This document shows, in pieces, positions 33,474 to 44,111 of a stretch of 64,000 bases of DNA. The notes under the pieces are model-generated. The model was not told the DNA's origin. It saw nothing but the letters and a program-made list of their open reading frames with translations, and searched no databases. The stretch's first letter is position 1, and each line of letters starts with the position of its first letter. Made by a program: the position numbers and the translations under genes. The DNA comes from Stentor coeruleus (lineage: Eukaryota > Ciliophora > Heterotrichea > Heterotrichida > Stentoridae): assembly GCA_001970955.1 (NCBI GenBank), contig MPUH01000110.1:1-64000 (forward strand), given 5' to 3'.

Positions 33474-34356
33474 TCTTTATCAAGACAATGGTAATAAAGT
33501 TTTAAAACCTAATTTTTGTTTTTTGAATACTTTATAACAAATAATCACCGTTTTTATAGACCTTGCTTCTTATCAGGCCCTTATGCTTTCAAATAGTTTA
33601 TTTTAATGTTTTTTTTATAAATTCCTTTAGCATTTCCTTTTTATTTGATTCTTTGAATGTATGAGCATTCTGTTTACTTTTAAATATAATTGTATTTATG
33701 ATTTTTTTTCAAGTACTATTGCAAGATTGGTTTTATTTGGTTTGAAATTTGTATTACTGTAGACTTTTTGATTCTAGACTCATAAAGGAAGTTAAGGTGT
33801 AGAATTTTTAAAATATGTTGAGTTGAGTTGAGATTAGAATAAATTTGGGGATATTTATTATAGATTTTTGAGGACAAAACACTTTGGATTTTATTTGAGC
33901 CAGCTTTAAGTTTTTTTTTTAGGTAAATGTAATAAAATTTTTGAGTTTTTCAGCAATAGTTTGTGTTATAATTGATATGCTACTTATGTATATCTTTCGA
34001 TGTGCTGATATATGTGAAAAGAGGTATAGAGATGATATATTCTTACAAGTGAGAAAAAAAAAAGATATTAATTATAAGATGTTAGGATAATAATGATTAT
34101 GAAATAGGGCAACAGAATGGTCACTAAGATTAAATCAGTGGGAAAGGATTGATTTTAAATGATAAACCTATATGTTACCTTATTAAACTTTTATAAAAAA
34201 AATTATCAAGTAATTTAGAAAATTTAACTATGCAATCAAAAAATCATAAACATTTTGCCAGTATTTATTTCGAAAAATAAAACTGGTTCAAAAAACATAT
34301 AAAGCATCAATTCCAACTTATCGAAATTTATTTAAGTTAGACTTAGTTATTAAAAA
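33474..34356. other. Spacer, 883 bp
   Basis: T/G-rich and C-poor on the plus strand to about 34140, then AT-rich up to the stop of the DHHC gene. No gene seen. Confidence 0.5.
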
Positions 34357-35224
34357 CTAAATCCTCGAGGATGTTTTTAATCTTTGATTGCTCTTTCGAA
34401 GATCATGGCAGTGTGCTTGAGTTTCTTTTATATGATTATTTAAATAGCTGTTATTATTTAAAGTTGTTGTGTCAAATCGTTTTTCCTTATAGATAATCTT
34501 GGTATCAGCTCTTTTACTTAAAATATACTCATAAGTCGTCATACCTTTAAAACGCAAATACAAATGCAACCCAACAAGATACCCCAACAAAAATGTAAAC
34601 AAAATCCCTTCCAACATCATAACAGCTTGTATAACCTGAAACAACACAAACACATCCTTACTATAATAATCCTCAATCTGTCTCCTAACAACCTCATTCG
34701 AAACAAAACTTTCAACAAAATTATTCCCACATACCACACAGATAATCAATTCTAAAAACATACAAACACTAATAAGTATAACAAAAGTCTTATAATTAGT
34801 TTCCCCAATACAATTATTAACCCATTTACAATGATGATCAAAATTATTTGTACATCGATTACATCTTGAACAATGTTTACTTGTTCTTTTTACTGGGGAT
34901 TTGCAAAAACTGCAATATTTGTCAGGATTTTCTTCTAATTTTTTTATAAGCCTAAAATAAAATTTACTCTTTGTCTGTTGATGTTAGGAAAATAATAACA
35001 ATTTCATCTGTTGGGATAGATGATGCTAGTTTGTAGCCGAAATATATTGTGCTGATTTGGAATATTGAATAGATAATACCGATTGAAATACGCATGTTTG
35101 AATTTAAGCAGGGGATAGTAGTAAAGAAGAATCCTATAATGTTGAAGAATTGGATAAACCAACTTGTGATTTGGTATGGGTGGAATGGTCTTGAAAAACC
35201 ATTTTTTCGAGCTGGTCTATCCAT
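34357..35224 (-). CDS. DHHC-type protein S-acyltransferase
   Basis: A 283-residue enzyme from exons 34968-35224 and 34357-34951; the intron 34952-34967 is 16 nt (GTAAATTTTATTTTAG) and its removal joins the first two membrane spans to the Cys-rich domain. The domain reads [16 protein letters not shown], then [20 protein letters not shown], containing the catalytic DHHC Cys and the zinc-binding Cys/His. Two membrane spans precede it (near residues 22-45 and 48-72) and two follow, giving the usual four-span plan. It would transfer palmitate to Cys of membrane-associated proteins; acylation-type N termini occur in nearby kinase genes. Confidence 0.95.
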
Positions 35225-35607
35225 TTTATATATAAGGAGATTGAGAGAGTAAAAGATTTTTGTAGAGATTGATGTTGAGAGATGGAGGATAATTTGGGAA
35301 ATGGAGGTAGGAGGATGAGAGGAATGATTTTTTTATAATGGGAGGTTTGAAGTTTAGATTAGGTGTGGTTTTTTATATTGAAAAAGAAGTTGGGTTTAGA
35401 GTTTATGTGCGGAATATTGAATATAAGATTTTGGCTTTTATAAAAAATATATTAAAACAATTTTTGTCCCCACTTAATCAGCAAATCAGAAATTTTATCT
35501 TTTTCAAAAACATCAAGTTTTTTTTCTCTTTCTCAAACTTATCAGAAAAATCTAGGATACTAAAAACCTAACTTTTATTATAATCTTAGGGCCGGGAATA
35601 AATTTTA
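35225..35607. other. Divergent spacer, 383 bp
   Basis: C-poor beside the DHHC gene and G-poor beside the broken cyclin, as at intact divergent pairs. A 77-residue plus frame at 35338-35571 looks like chance. Confidence 0.5.
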
Positions 35608-36610
35608 ATGTCAATTACTCTCTGAAAAATTCTCAAGGTTTCTAAATATCGACGACTCAGACTTAAAGTGTCATGATATCTTAGACACAAACACATTAGA
35701 TACTGAAATGCAATTATGCTCATGGAGGAGCCAAGACTTGGATTTTATATCAAATGTTTTGATTAATGAAATTTCTGCTAACCAGTATTATTTAGAATCC
35801 AAAAGCTGTACTTGACAAATTCTATGAGGACCTTGCTTATGGACTGGATTATAGAAATCTCTTTAGAGTTATACCTTAAAAGAGAAATTTGTTATAAGAC
35901 GATGAGCTGTGTAGACAGATACCTTTCAGAGTTCAATCCAGTAAAAAAAACCATTTCCAATTACTAGGTTTGACTGCCTGTTTTATTGCCGCTAAATGTG
36001 AAGAGATTTCATACCCGAAAATGATTTTATCATAGCAGCAGGTGGAATCTGCACATGTCACGATGTTCGACTAATGGAACGGATGATCCTAAAAACCCTA
36101 CATCAATAACTATACGCGACTGGCTTATGACCCAATGGGATATTTATGTACAAAACGAACTTGGTGACAAATCCTATGCAATAACCCTAAAAGATTCAAA
36201 AGGATATAAAAAATTCACAGAAATCGTCCAATTAATAGATGCATCTAGTTTAGATATTGGTTATCTTAAGTTTAGGCCTAGGATTATAACTGTTTGTGCT
36301 TGTTATATGATATTTATTTAAATATATTAAAGAACAAAAATATGCACCGATTCTGATTTATGAGACATATAGACAAGAGTTTGAAGAAGATTATATTAGG
36401 AATTTGATGGGCTTGTTTTTGAATTTTGTTAGCTCTGCTTTAGAGATTTTTATATATGATGAGATTTTTACATGTGGGAATTTTTTGAATAGATTTGCAG
36501 ATATTCAGGTTTGTTATGAGGTCCTGTTGATATTTAAGATAGGATTTTGTCTTGATAAACATTATCAGGAATTTTTGTCTTTTCAAACACATAATCCACT
36601 TTGTGTGTAG
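35608..36610 (+). pseudogene. Cyclin gene with about six frame breaks
   Basis: Consecutive pieces in shifting frames read as one A/B/E-type cyclin: a leader (EKFSRFLNIDDSDL), the cyclin box start (NSMRTLLMDWIIEISLEL), YKTMSCVDRYLSEFNPV, QLLGLTACFIAAKCEEISYP, and a C-terminal fold (IDASSLDIGYLKFRPRIITV). Shifts lie near 35632, 35825, 35950, 36026, 36103 and 36320; four of them look like loss of one base, one beside an A8 run. None fits a 15-16-nt intron. Residues between breaks are well kept, so either the gene died recently or this stretch is badly assembled. The upstream skew still looks like that of a live gene. Confidence 0.8.
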
Positions 36611-37160
36611 ATGGTACAGATGGAAAATAAAAGCAATTTTGTAAGCTAATGCTAAGATTTTTTATTAGACTTGGAAATTAGAAATGGTGTGTTAGATAAT
36701 AGATATGTGTATTATAGATAGAAATAGCACCTAGAGTTATTATGTGATAATTAATAAATGATATGATTTGCTTTTGTTTGTAATATTAATGATTGATATT
36801 TTAAGGTCTAAAATATATTCAATGCTACAAAAATATCAAAATCATATTTTTTCATAATCATTACTTAATCATAAATACACATACTTATATTTACTTCCTC
36901 ACAATATTCCTACCTCAAAACTTAATCAAACTTATAAACAATTTTAACCCCTCTTACCTTAAAACCTCCTATCACTTTTTTTCCCTACCCACAAACCTCT
37001 TATCATCAAAAAACACCCGAATATCTCAATCACAATAAAAACTCAAAACAATTTTCATATCCCTTCATAAACAATAAAACCTAAAAAAACCTAATATTTC
37101 ATCATCAGCATATAAGGCAATCATAAAAAAATACTTTATAAAAAACAACCCATATCCAAA
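36611..37160. other. Intergenic, 550 bp
   Basis: C-poor after the cyclin to about 36800, then almost free of G on the plus strand (36840-37140) up to the next start. No gene seen. Confidence 0.5.
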
Positions 37161-38777
37161 ATGCACTCTTTGGCAGTACTAAAATTCGAGGAAAAATTCA
37201 TGATTAATTTACCAGACATAGCTCCCTTTGAGAAAAAGGCTTTTAGGCATAACTTTTCATTGAAAAAAAACAAAACCCTAAAAGTTCTCGGAACATCTGA
37301 CATTGATTCAGAAGTTCGTAGGCCCAAGCAGTCAATTTTCGATTCAACTGAAAAACCAAAACGTGACACCTCAAATTCTTTCGTTAGTGTAAAGCTAAAA
37401 ATCCACACACCAATTCAAAAAAAGCGTAACCCAGCAACAAAAAGCACTGAAAATATACCAACACCAGGAGATAATATAAAAATAGAAATTTCTATGCTTG
37501 GAGATAGCGAAATTCCTTTTGCGACAACAACTTCATCTTCAACATTGTCAATGCCCCCAGTTCTTTACTCATCAAACTGTAACTTTTCACAATTAAAATC
37601 AAGAAACAAGCGGATTAATAATATTGAGTGTATAGGAAAAACCCCTTTACCTACAAAAAACCCTATAGAAGACCCTTTTTACTATATGAATATGAAGAAA
37701 AACGCAAGTTTTTCAAGTTTTAGGAATATCCTTGATGGACAACATGAAATATTTAATAACCCATATCCGTATTTTGGGAGAACTGGAAAAACTCATAATA
37801 AAGCTAAGACTATTATTAAGAAATGTAAAGCTATGCTTTTAAGGAAGGAAAATGAATGTAAGTGTCCTCAGAGAAATGTTTGTAGTAGGAAGTTAATGAG
37901 AATTACTCATGAGGAAATTAGAAAAGCGTTACCAAGACTTGTTGAAGTTAAGTTGCATGTGCCAATATTGTCGAGGATATATTTTTATCCTCAGAAAGTT
38001 GCGTGTTTTAGGAATATTGTCATTGTGTATTTTGAAGGGACTTTTGGCATTTTCTCCAGCAAACTCACAGTAAAACATGGCACCTGGAAACTCCTTCGTA
38101 AACTCTCAAACCTCTTCCAACTTATCCTCGTAATCCCTTCCACAAACTCACGAGAAATAATCCTCCAATACTTCGAACTGAAAAAAATCCTTATTGCCGG
38201 TGTCTACACAATCCACCTTCTCATAAAAATCCCTAAATCTTCTTACAAATTCCAAGACTATTCACAAATCTATATCGACTTTGACATTCAATTTCCCCAT
38301 AAAAACTGTTTTATTATAGCAAACCACAAACTTTTTGATGAATGTGAAAAACTTGAAAATTTCATATATCAAAACTCAGCATTACCTAAACTTAATGCAG
38401 AAGGAATACCTGTAAGTTCATATGAATACCCAGAAACTCCATATATACTTTTACTTCCTGATGCAAGAATTGAGAGTAATTCTAATTTATTAGAAAAAGT
38501 TGTTGGGATTTTAAATAGTGCATTAAAGGATTTTAGGTCTTTTAGGGATAATTTGAATTTTGCTGATTTTTTTATTGGGAATAATGTTGGTGTTGTTAAA
38601 ACATGTGTAGCTCATCATTTGTTTTTGGAGAATATGTATGAAAATCCTATGAAAGTCTATCAATTTTGTGGTAAGGATTATAGTGGAAGCAGGTATGTAA
38701 TTTATTGTAAAGTCCATGGGAGGTATTATAGGGAATTTCCTACGGAGTACCCGATACAGAATTTTATAGTGCAGTAA
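37161..38777 (+). CDS. Unknown protein, possibly a degenerate HAD phosphatase
   Basis: A 538-residue single-exon gene. Residues 1-240 are basic, Ser/Thr-rich and probably disordered. From about 290 the pattern VIVYFEGTFG, then LTVKHGTWKLLRKLSNLFQL and ILVIPSTN resembles the order of an FCP/NIF-type HAD phosphatase (DLDETL, then RPGxxxFL...YEIxLFTAS), but the catalytic DxDxT is replaced by YFEGT, so any such domain would be inactive. This reading rests on pattern alone and is uncertain. A short Cys cluster (CKCPQRNVC) lies near residue 235. Confidence 0.6.
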   Translation: MHSLAVLKFEEKFMINLPDIAPFEKKAFRHNFSLKKNKTLKVLGTSDIDSEVRRPKQSIFDSTEKPKRDTSNSFVSVKLKIHTPIQKKRNPATKSTENIPTPGDNIKIEISMLGDSEIPFATTTSSSTLSMPPVLYSSNCNFSQLKSRNKRINNIECIGKTPLPTKNPIEDPFYYMNMKKNASFSSFRNILDGQHEIFNNPYPYFGRTGKTHNKAKTIIKKCKAMLLRKENECKCPQRNVCSRKLMRITHEEIRKALPRLVEVKLHVPILSRIYFYPQKVACFRNIVIVYFEGTFGIFSSKLTVKHGTWKLLRKLSNLFQLILVIPSTNSREIILQYFELKKILIAGVYTIHLLIKIPKSSYKFQDYSQIYIDFDIQFPHKNCFIIANHKLFDECEKLENFIYQNSALPKLNAEGIPVSSYEYPETPYILLLPDARIESNSNLLEKVVGILNSALKDFRSFRDNLNFADFFIGNNVGVVKTCVAHHLFLENMYENPMKVYQFCGKDYSGSRYVIYCKVHGRYYREFPTEYPIQNFIVQ

Positions 38778-39393
38778 GATGGGATATTTGTGATATTAGT
38801 GATTAAATATTATGATGAAGTTTATAAGGATATGCTAGAATAATAATTTAGTGGATACTTTATTCGCGGCTTTTGTGGGTTTTGCTTGTGGTTGTGACTT
38901 TGAATGTTTAGGATATTTTTTTTTAATGATTGGATTATTTTGAAGACAAGGAAAAAAAGCTTGGATAATGGGGTTTTTTATATTTTGGAGTTGAAATATA
39001 TTGGAATAATGCTTTTAAAAGTTTATTTTTTTTAGATGATTTTTAAAAGTAATGCGTTGATGATAAGTGAAGGTTTTTAGTGTTTTGGTTTGTAAATTTA
39101 TAATATTATAATAAATAATTTATTTCTAAATGTTACTTGCACATCTAAAGTTATATGGATTAATCAAAGGGATTAAATGTTACTAATCGCCTAACTACTC
39201 AATCAACCTGTGATTCTGCCTAAATATTTTCATCCTCTCTATCTCTCAATGCCTTTTATCCAACACAAACCCAGTATTTATTTATTCCTTTTTCAAGCCA
39301 ATCCTCAAAATGTTTTTTATATCCTCAACATTATCCTTTATTATCAATACAATATCAACAACTACATTTTTTTTTTTATAATCATTTGTATTA
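38778..39393. other. Intergenic between convergent genes, 616 bp
   Basis: C-poor to about 39080 after the plus gene, G-poor from about 39180 before the stop of the minus gene; consistent with two 3' flanks meeting. No gene seen. Confidence 0.5.
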
Positions 39394-41721
39394 CTAATTA
39401 AAACCCGGGGGTTTCCTATATGTGAAAGGGTCAAAATACGCATCATAAGCATAAGGGTTTCTTGAAAACTGGCTTTGACTCGCTGGTAAGTCCTCAGGAG
39501 CCAAGCCTTCATCCTGATTTTCTGATGATATTTTTATACAAATATCTGTGTTCTCACTTTCATAAAACCCAGCCAAATCCTCTGTCTCAGTACCAGGTTT
39601 AATTTTCCTAACAATTTTCGCTTCATCTGAGCCTATGATTTCGAAAAATCCTAAAGCTTTTTTCTCAATATACTCATAAATATTCGCACATTTATATTCA
39701 GCCCAATTGATAAAATATCCAAGTTTTGAGCTTAACATGATTTCTAGTTTCTGCCCAGAAAGGCCTTTTTTGTTTTCTATTAGAATATCATCCAAAGTTC
39801 TTTTAAGCTCTTCTTCTTTATGTCTTTTATGTTTGGATTTATATACAGCAAAAGGATGATTAGTACCTCGAAGTTCAATTTCGACTTCAGGCATTGTCAA
39901 GAGAAGGTCTTTTAATTTAGCAAAGCCCAACTCAGAAATATCTAAAGGAAAATTGAGCTTTCTTCGTATATATAAAGGAAGTTGGGCTAAAGACATGCCT
40001 TCTTTGCTTTCTTTGAGGATTTCTATGATTTTAACCTGAATCGACTGGAGTTTTTCATTGTTTTCTTTGTCTGTTGGGAATTTGTTCGACCCTGGTACCC
40101 AGATTAATAAAGTTTTATGATAACGGAGAAGATCTTCGTCTATAGAGAGTTGGACCATATAGCTTAGTTTGCCTAAAGAACATTCACGAAGACACTGAGA
40201 ACCACATAATTTTAAGAACTGAGCACATCCATAACGTCCACCAGGGATTGCCCTAGAATCATCTCCAGGTTTACAATATGAAAAATACTCAGAAAGATAA
40301 TCAATATAAGCTTGCCAATCAGCTGTGTTTTTAACCCCAAGACTATCCCCTTCTTTTATATGTTGATCTTTAGATTCCCATTCTTCACCTTTAGGGTAAA
40401 TTACATGAACTTTCTGACCAGTCACAGGATCCATCATGTCTTTTACAACAAAAACTGGAGTCGAATTTCCAAACAAATTCTGATATGAAGAAAACAATGA
40501 ATAATTCGTTTTTACTTGCTCTGGAGCACTTTTTGTGTGATGATGTTTATACATCCCCCTACAAACTTCTAATAAACAACTCCAATCACTCATAGACACT
40601 TTATAGTCAAAAACTTCTTTCATCCTTGATTGTACAGCTCTTTCTGTAGGAAGCATTTCATCTATTTTCAATGACCTTAACGTCCATAAAAGCACTTCTA
40701 GACTCAAACTCTCCAGTTTTAAACTAGTAAAAAACATTGTTTTCAAGTCACAAAAAGTCCTTTCGCTAGTATGAACATGGCCAATTTTCTCAACTTCTTT
40801 TATTATCAAAGTAGCCTGTTCTATACTAATCCTCAGTTTTTGGGCAAAATTTTTACATAACCATCCTGCATCATGCATAATAACCCCAGTATCAGCAAGT
40901 TCTTTAAGATATGTTAATAAATGGTCATGAGCATAAGTTTGAGTTTTTTTTCTTAAGAAATTCTGATACACTGGGAATTGTTCGATTGTATTTTTTTCAT
41001 TGCTTCTTTGTTCTGTTGATGATGGTCTTATTGGGTTAACTTTTGGAGGTAAAAGATATTTTCTAGTCTCAGTAGGTAATTCATTTAAAGCGACTATGTT
41101 TAAATAAGGAAAAGTTAGACTGACAAAAATTTTTATAGTCCCAAGACCTGATTGGATTTGGTTTAAATGGACTTTTAGATGAACTGCTTTTGAGGAGATA
41201 AGTAATATTTCGGTGATTTTGTCTTTATTTATTAAAGATATGTCTATAAGCATAGCTTCTGATTCACGAATACCTTCAGGACGAGAGTATTCGATATTGT
41301 GTTTGTCAAGAAGTTGCTTCCATTTGTAATAAGATTCTCCGTATACTTTGATGGTTTCTATAGAGTCATATGTTCTTTCAAGATTTAGTAGGGTCTGGGA
41401 TATGTCTTCGGATGTTAAGATTTTCTGGCCGGTCAGGTCCCAGTATATGGACACTGCGCTTTTGTTGTTTAGTTTTTGGATGTTGTGGTTGAAGTGCTTT
41501 ACTAAGCATGTGTCGCATAGGAATACTGAACAAGTAAAGCAATTCTGTGTGGAAAGAGATTTACACTCGTGACAGAGACCTTCGCGTTTATGTGTTTTTC
41601 GTTTCCCTCCACGATGTATGCTTTCATCACAAACTTTGCAGAGCTTTTGTTCGCATTCTGTGCATACAAAAAGCGGAGATTCAATACTGCATTCATCGCA
41701 CAGAACGTCTGAATCGTCCAT
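39394..41721 (-). CDS. B-box, NYN and LOTUS domain protein (MARF1-like)
   Basis: A 775-residue single-exon gene. Two B-box-like zinc fingers fill residues about 8-80 (CDECSIESPLFVCTECEQKLC; CHECKSLSTQNCFTCSVFLC). Next is an NYN (PIN-like nuclease) fold from about 90 (VSIYWDLTGQKI, EAMLIDISLI, ILLISSKAVHLKVHL). C-terminal residues about 560-705 hold two LOTUS/OST-HTH modules (KEGMSLAQLPLYIRRKL; KKGLSGQKLEIMLSSKL), which bind RNA G-rich structures or Vasa-type helicases. NYN-LOTUS proteins such as MARF1 silence mRNAs. The usual GDxDF active-site motif is SSKAVH here, so the nuclease is probably dead. Likely an RNA-granule or small-RNA pathway factor (inference). Confidence 0.85.
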   Translation of the reverse strand: MDDSDVLCDECSIESPLFVCTECEQKLCKVCDESIHRGGKRKTHKREGLCHECKSLSTQNCFTCSVFLCDTCLVKHFNHNIQKLNNKSAVSIYWDLTGQKILTSEDISQTLLNLERTYDSIETIKVYGESYYKWKQLLDKHNIEYSRPEGIRESEAMLIDISLINKDKITEILLISSKAVHLKVHLNQIQSGLGTIKIFVSLTFPYLNIVALNELPTETRKYLLPPKVNPIRPSSTEQRSNEKNTIEQFPVYQNFLRKKTQTYAHDHLLTYLKELADTGVIMHDAGWLCKNFAQKLRISIEQATLIIKEVEKIGHVHTSERTFCDLKTMFFTSLKLESLSLEVLLWTLRSLKIDEMLPTERAVQSRMKEVFDYKVSMSDWSCLLEVCRGMYKHHHTKSAPEQVKTNYSLFSSYQNLFGNSTPVFVVKDMMDPVTGQKVHVIYPKGEEWESKDQHIKEGDSLGVKNTADWQAYIDYLSEYFSYCKPGDDSRAIPGGRYGCAQFLKLCGSQCLRECSLGKLSYMVQLSIDEDLLRYHKTLLIWVPGSNKFPTDKENNEKLQSIQVKIIEILKESKEGMSLAQLPLYIRRKLNFPLDISELGFAKLKDLLLTMPEVEIELRGTNHPFAVYKSKHKRHKEEELKRTLDDILIENKKGLSGQKLEIMLSSKLGYFINWAEYKCANIYEYIEKKALGFFEIIGSDEAKIVRKIKPGTETEDLAGFYESENTDICIKISSENQDEGLAPEDLPASQSQFSRNPYAYDAYFDPFTYRKPPGFN

Positions 41722-42346
41722 AATATGTTTATTGTTTGTTTTTAAATTTACAGTCTGCGGTTATTTCAGTTGGGTAAATAAAATTTTTGGGAATTTTTGA
41801 CGGGGATGATGTTGTGATTATTATATAAGTTGGATGCTCTATAAGAATTGTTGGAAAATTGGTAGTTTTGGCAATGTTAAAAATGTTTGAGAGAAATTTT
41901 AAGATTAGAAAAAGGGTGTAATGATGTTTTGGGGGGAAATTTAGGAGTTTATGAAGGTTTTAAAATAATGGATATCAATGAAAATTTATGTGATTTTTTA
42001 TAGTAGATTTTATAGTTTGAAAAAAAAATTATATGATTTTGAATATATATAGGGTTACCATTTCATTATCAGAATTCCAATATTTTAATTTTCCATGCAA
42101 ATTCTGGAAATTTTCTTGCATATATTATTAGCTAAAAGTAACTCAGACAATATTCTTAAAGTTTTTTTAAAAAAATATCTTGTACAAAACTACTATATCA
42201 TCATATAAAAAATGGATAAAATAATAAAAAGAGATAGAAGATATGATAAATCCTTATGCAAATTCAGAGCTCATTTCTTTTTAGCTTAAATTTACCTATT
42301 CTATATATTAATCACTACTCACAACCAAATCATCCTGAACACTCTN
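41722..42346. other. Intergenic, 625 bp
   Basis: C-poor beside the NYN-LOTUS gene, then G-poor to the PDE stop. Ends in an unmerged 39-bp duplication. Confidence 0.5.
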
Positions 42347-42385
42347 ATTAATCACTACTCACAACCAAATCATCCTGAACACTCT
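42307..42385. repeat. 39-bp duplication around an N
   Basis: Positions 42307-42345 and 42347-42385 are identical and abut a single N at 42346. The right copy holds the last codons of the PDE gene, so only one is genuine. Contig-join artefact. Confidence 0.9.
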
Positions 42386-44111
42386 TTCCCTCATTTTCCT
42401 CCTCATTCATCTTACTCAACTTATCCTTATTAATCTGTGCATTCTTCAAAGCTTTACCAAACTTAGGAAAAACATCCTTCAATATCGAAAACATCGGAAT
42501 AATAAACAAATCAATAAACCCAATTTGACTTTTCGCAAAATTTACTGTATTTCTATCACAAAGTGGACTTATCGATAAACCTAAATCTTTTTCCCTATCC
42601 CCTTGACTAAAAAACTCTTCAAGTACAAGTTGAGCCCAATCATAATACAATTTCCATTTACGTGTAGAATTCGACACATCAGCAGCATGCATTAAAATTT
42701 TCAACATAAATTCTTTATCATTTTCAGTATTCAATTCTTTACATATAAGTTTAAGTTTTGATATTTCTTTAAAATGTTTAGAAAAATCAGTAGCTAAAAC
42801 TATTGATATTATTTTTGACCTATATTTTCTATATAAATCACAAGATAAGTTTTCAAAAAAGTTATTGTTTTTATCTTTGATTATAGAAAATGATGCTGCT
42901 ACATGATGATTTTCAAGAACTGATAAATCATTGTAGAGAATAGCGAGATCATGGCTTGAATTCATAAGAAAAGCATTATTTAGACCTGGGTGTTGAAAAT
43001 CATGGATTGATGAACTGATAAGGCAACATGAAATATCAAATGTGTTTAGATTGAAAAGGTTTTTGATATTAAAGTCTTCTATATATACATGATAAGCTTG
43101 AGTTACATCAGCAGCATGTGTCGAATTATGATATGGGTTCTGGTAATACCCAGCTTGAATAATCCTAATAAACGACGTAAATTTATCTTTATTAAACCCT
43201 TCAGCTTTAAAAATATCATATTTTGATAGTAAAAAACTACAGATTGTTGCGAGTTCATTATTCTCTGAAGCTTTTTTCAATTCAAAAATATCAAACCTCA
43301 ATTTGTCTACATACTTCAAAGATTGCCTTATCTCAATAGGTATTTCCCCTTCTAAATTTACTATAGAGTTCTCTGATATCCTTTGAGAAATATGATTTGC
43401 AGATGGTCTTATTGATAAAGCCCAATTAATCAACTCATCTTGTTCTTTATTTTCACTAATAACTTCAAAACTATAAAGTGTTTGATTACATATAACTCTT
43501 ATTCCCCATTCTAATTGAGAGTCAATTGTCGTATCATTAGTTATAAAATCCAATGTCCTAAGTGAACGTAAAATATTAACCAACCTTTCAGAATTAGTTC
43601 TAAAAGGTAAGAGTGAAAATCTTCTTTGTCCTTGTTTAATAGTTTTATTTTTGAATTTAAAAACTAGTAATGGTATAAATCTGTATATACTACCTAGTTT
43701 AAATATAGTATATGTATAAGTATATGGTAAAATAAACTCAATAATAAAAATTGTTATGCCTATAAGAATTGCTAAAGAATCAATAGTATTTCTGATATTA
43801 AAGTATTCATGTTTATGTTTGGAAATAATTTTTATAAGGTTTATGAACATTATTATAAGACAGATACCTTCAATGATAGCGAAATATATAAATGCTAAAC
43901 CTAGGTTTGATCGAAATTCTATGTGGAATAATATATGAATAATGTATGCATTTATTATTGCTTGCATTATGTTCTTATTGCTTTCTTTCTTATTTATGGA
44001 TGATTCAAGTTGTAAAGAAAATCTTCTTATAGAATCTTTTTTCGTGAAATTGTTATCAGAATATTCAGTGATGATGTTGTCTTCTTGTACTCCGTATCGC
44101 CTTTTGCTCAT
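42348..44111 (-). CDS. Membrane-tethered cyclic-nucleotide phosphodiesterase
   Basis: A 587-residue class I PDE. Residues about 50-165 contain three to four hydrophobic spans (LAFIYFAIIEGICLIIMFI, TIDSLAILIGITIFIIEFIL, FKLGSIYRFIPLLVF) that recall a reduced voltage-sensor-like bundle. The catalytic domain has the metal-binding HNSTHAADV, HDFQHPG, and MHAADVSN (HxxDxxN) motifs and the purine-binding Gln in KSQIGFIDLFIIPMF. All metal ligands are present, so it should hydrolyse cAMP or cGMP at a membrane. Similar multi-span PDEs are known in apicomplexans and ciliates. The nucleotide preference cannot be told from sequence. Confidence 0.93.
   Translation of the reverse strand: MSKRRYGVQEDNIITEYSDNNFTKKDSIRRFSLQLESSINKKESNKNIMQAIINAYIIHILFHIEFRSNLGLAFIYFAIIEGICLIIMFINLIKIISKHKHEYFNIRNTIDSLAILIGITIFIIEFILPYTYTYTIFKLGSIYRFIPLLVFKFKNKTIKQGQRRFSLLPFRTNSERLVNILRSLRTLDFITNDTTIDSQLEWGIRVICNQTLYSFEVISENKEQDELINWALSIRPSANHISQRISENSIVNLEGEIPIEIRQSLKYVDKLRFDIFELKKASENNELATICSFLLSKYDIFKAEGFNKDKFTSFIRIIQAGYYQNPYHNSTHAADVTQAYHVYIEDFNIKNLFNLNTFDISCCLISSSIHDFQHPGLNNAFLMNSSHDLAILYNDLSVLENHHVAASFSIIKDKNNNFFENLSCDLYRKYRSKIISIVLATDFSKHFKEISKLKLICKELNTENDKEFMLKILMHAADVSNSTRKWKLYYDWAQLVLEEFFSQGDREKDLGLSISPLCDRNTVNFAKSQIGFIDLFIIPMFSILKDVFPKFGKALKNAQINKDKLSKMNEEENEGKSVQDDLVVSSD

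Noticed and set aside
26191-34356. tRNA, snRNA or 5S genes in the long spacers
   Set aside because: I looked for T-loop, snRNA core and 5S-like stretches by eye and found none; a covariance-model scan would be decisive.
35338-35571. Plus-strand ORF of 77 residues upstream of the broken cyclin
   Set aside because: Phe/Ile/Lys-rich, spans a skewed divergent promoter, and does not join the cyclin.
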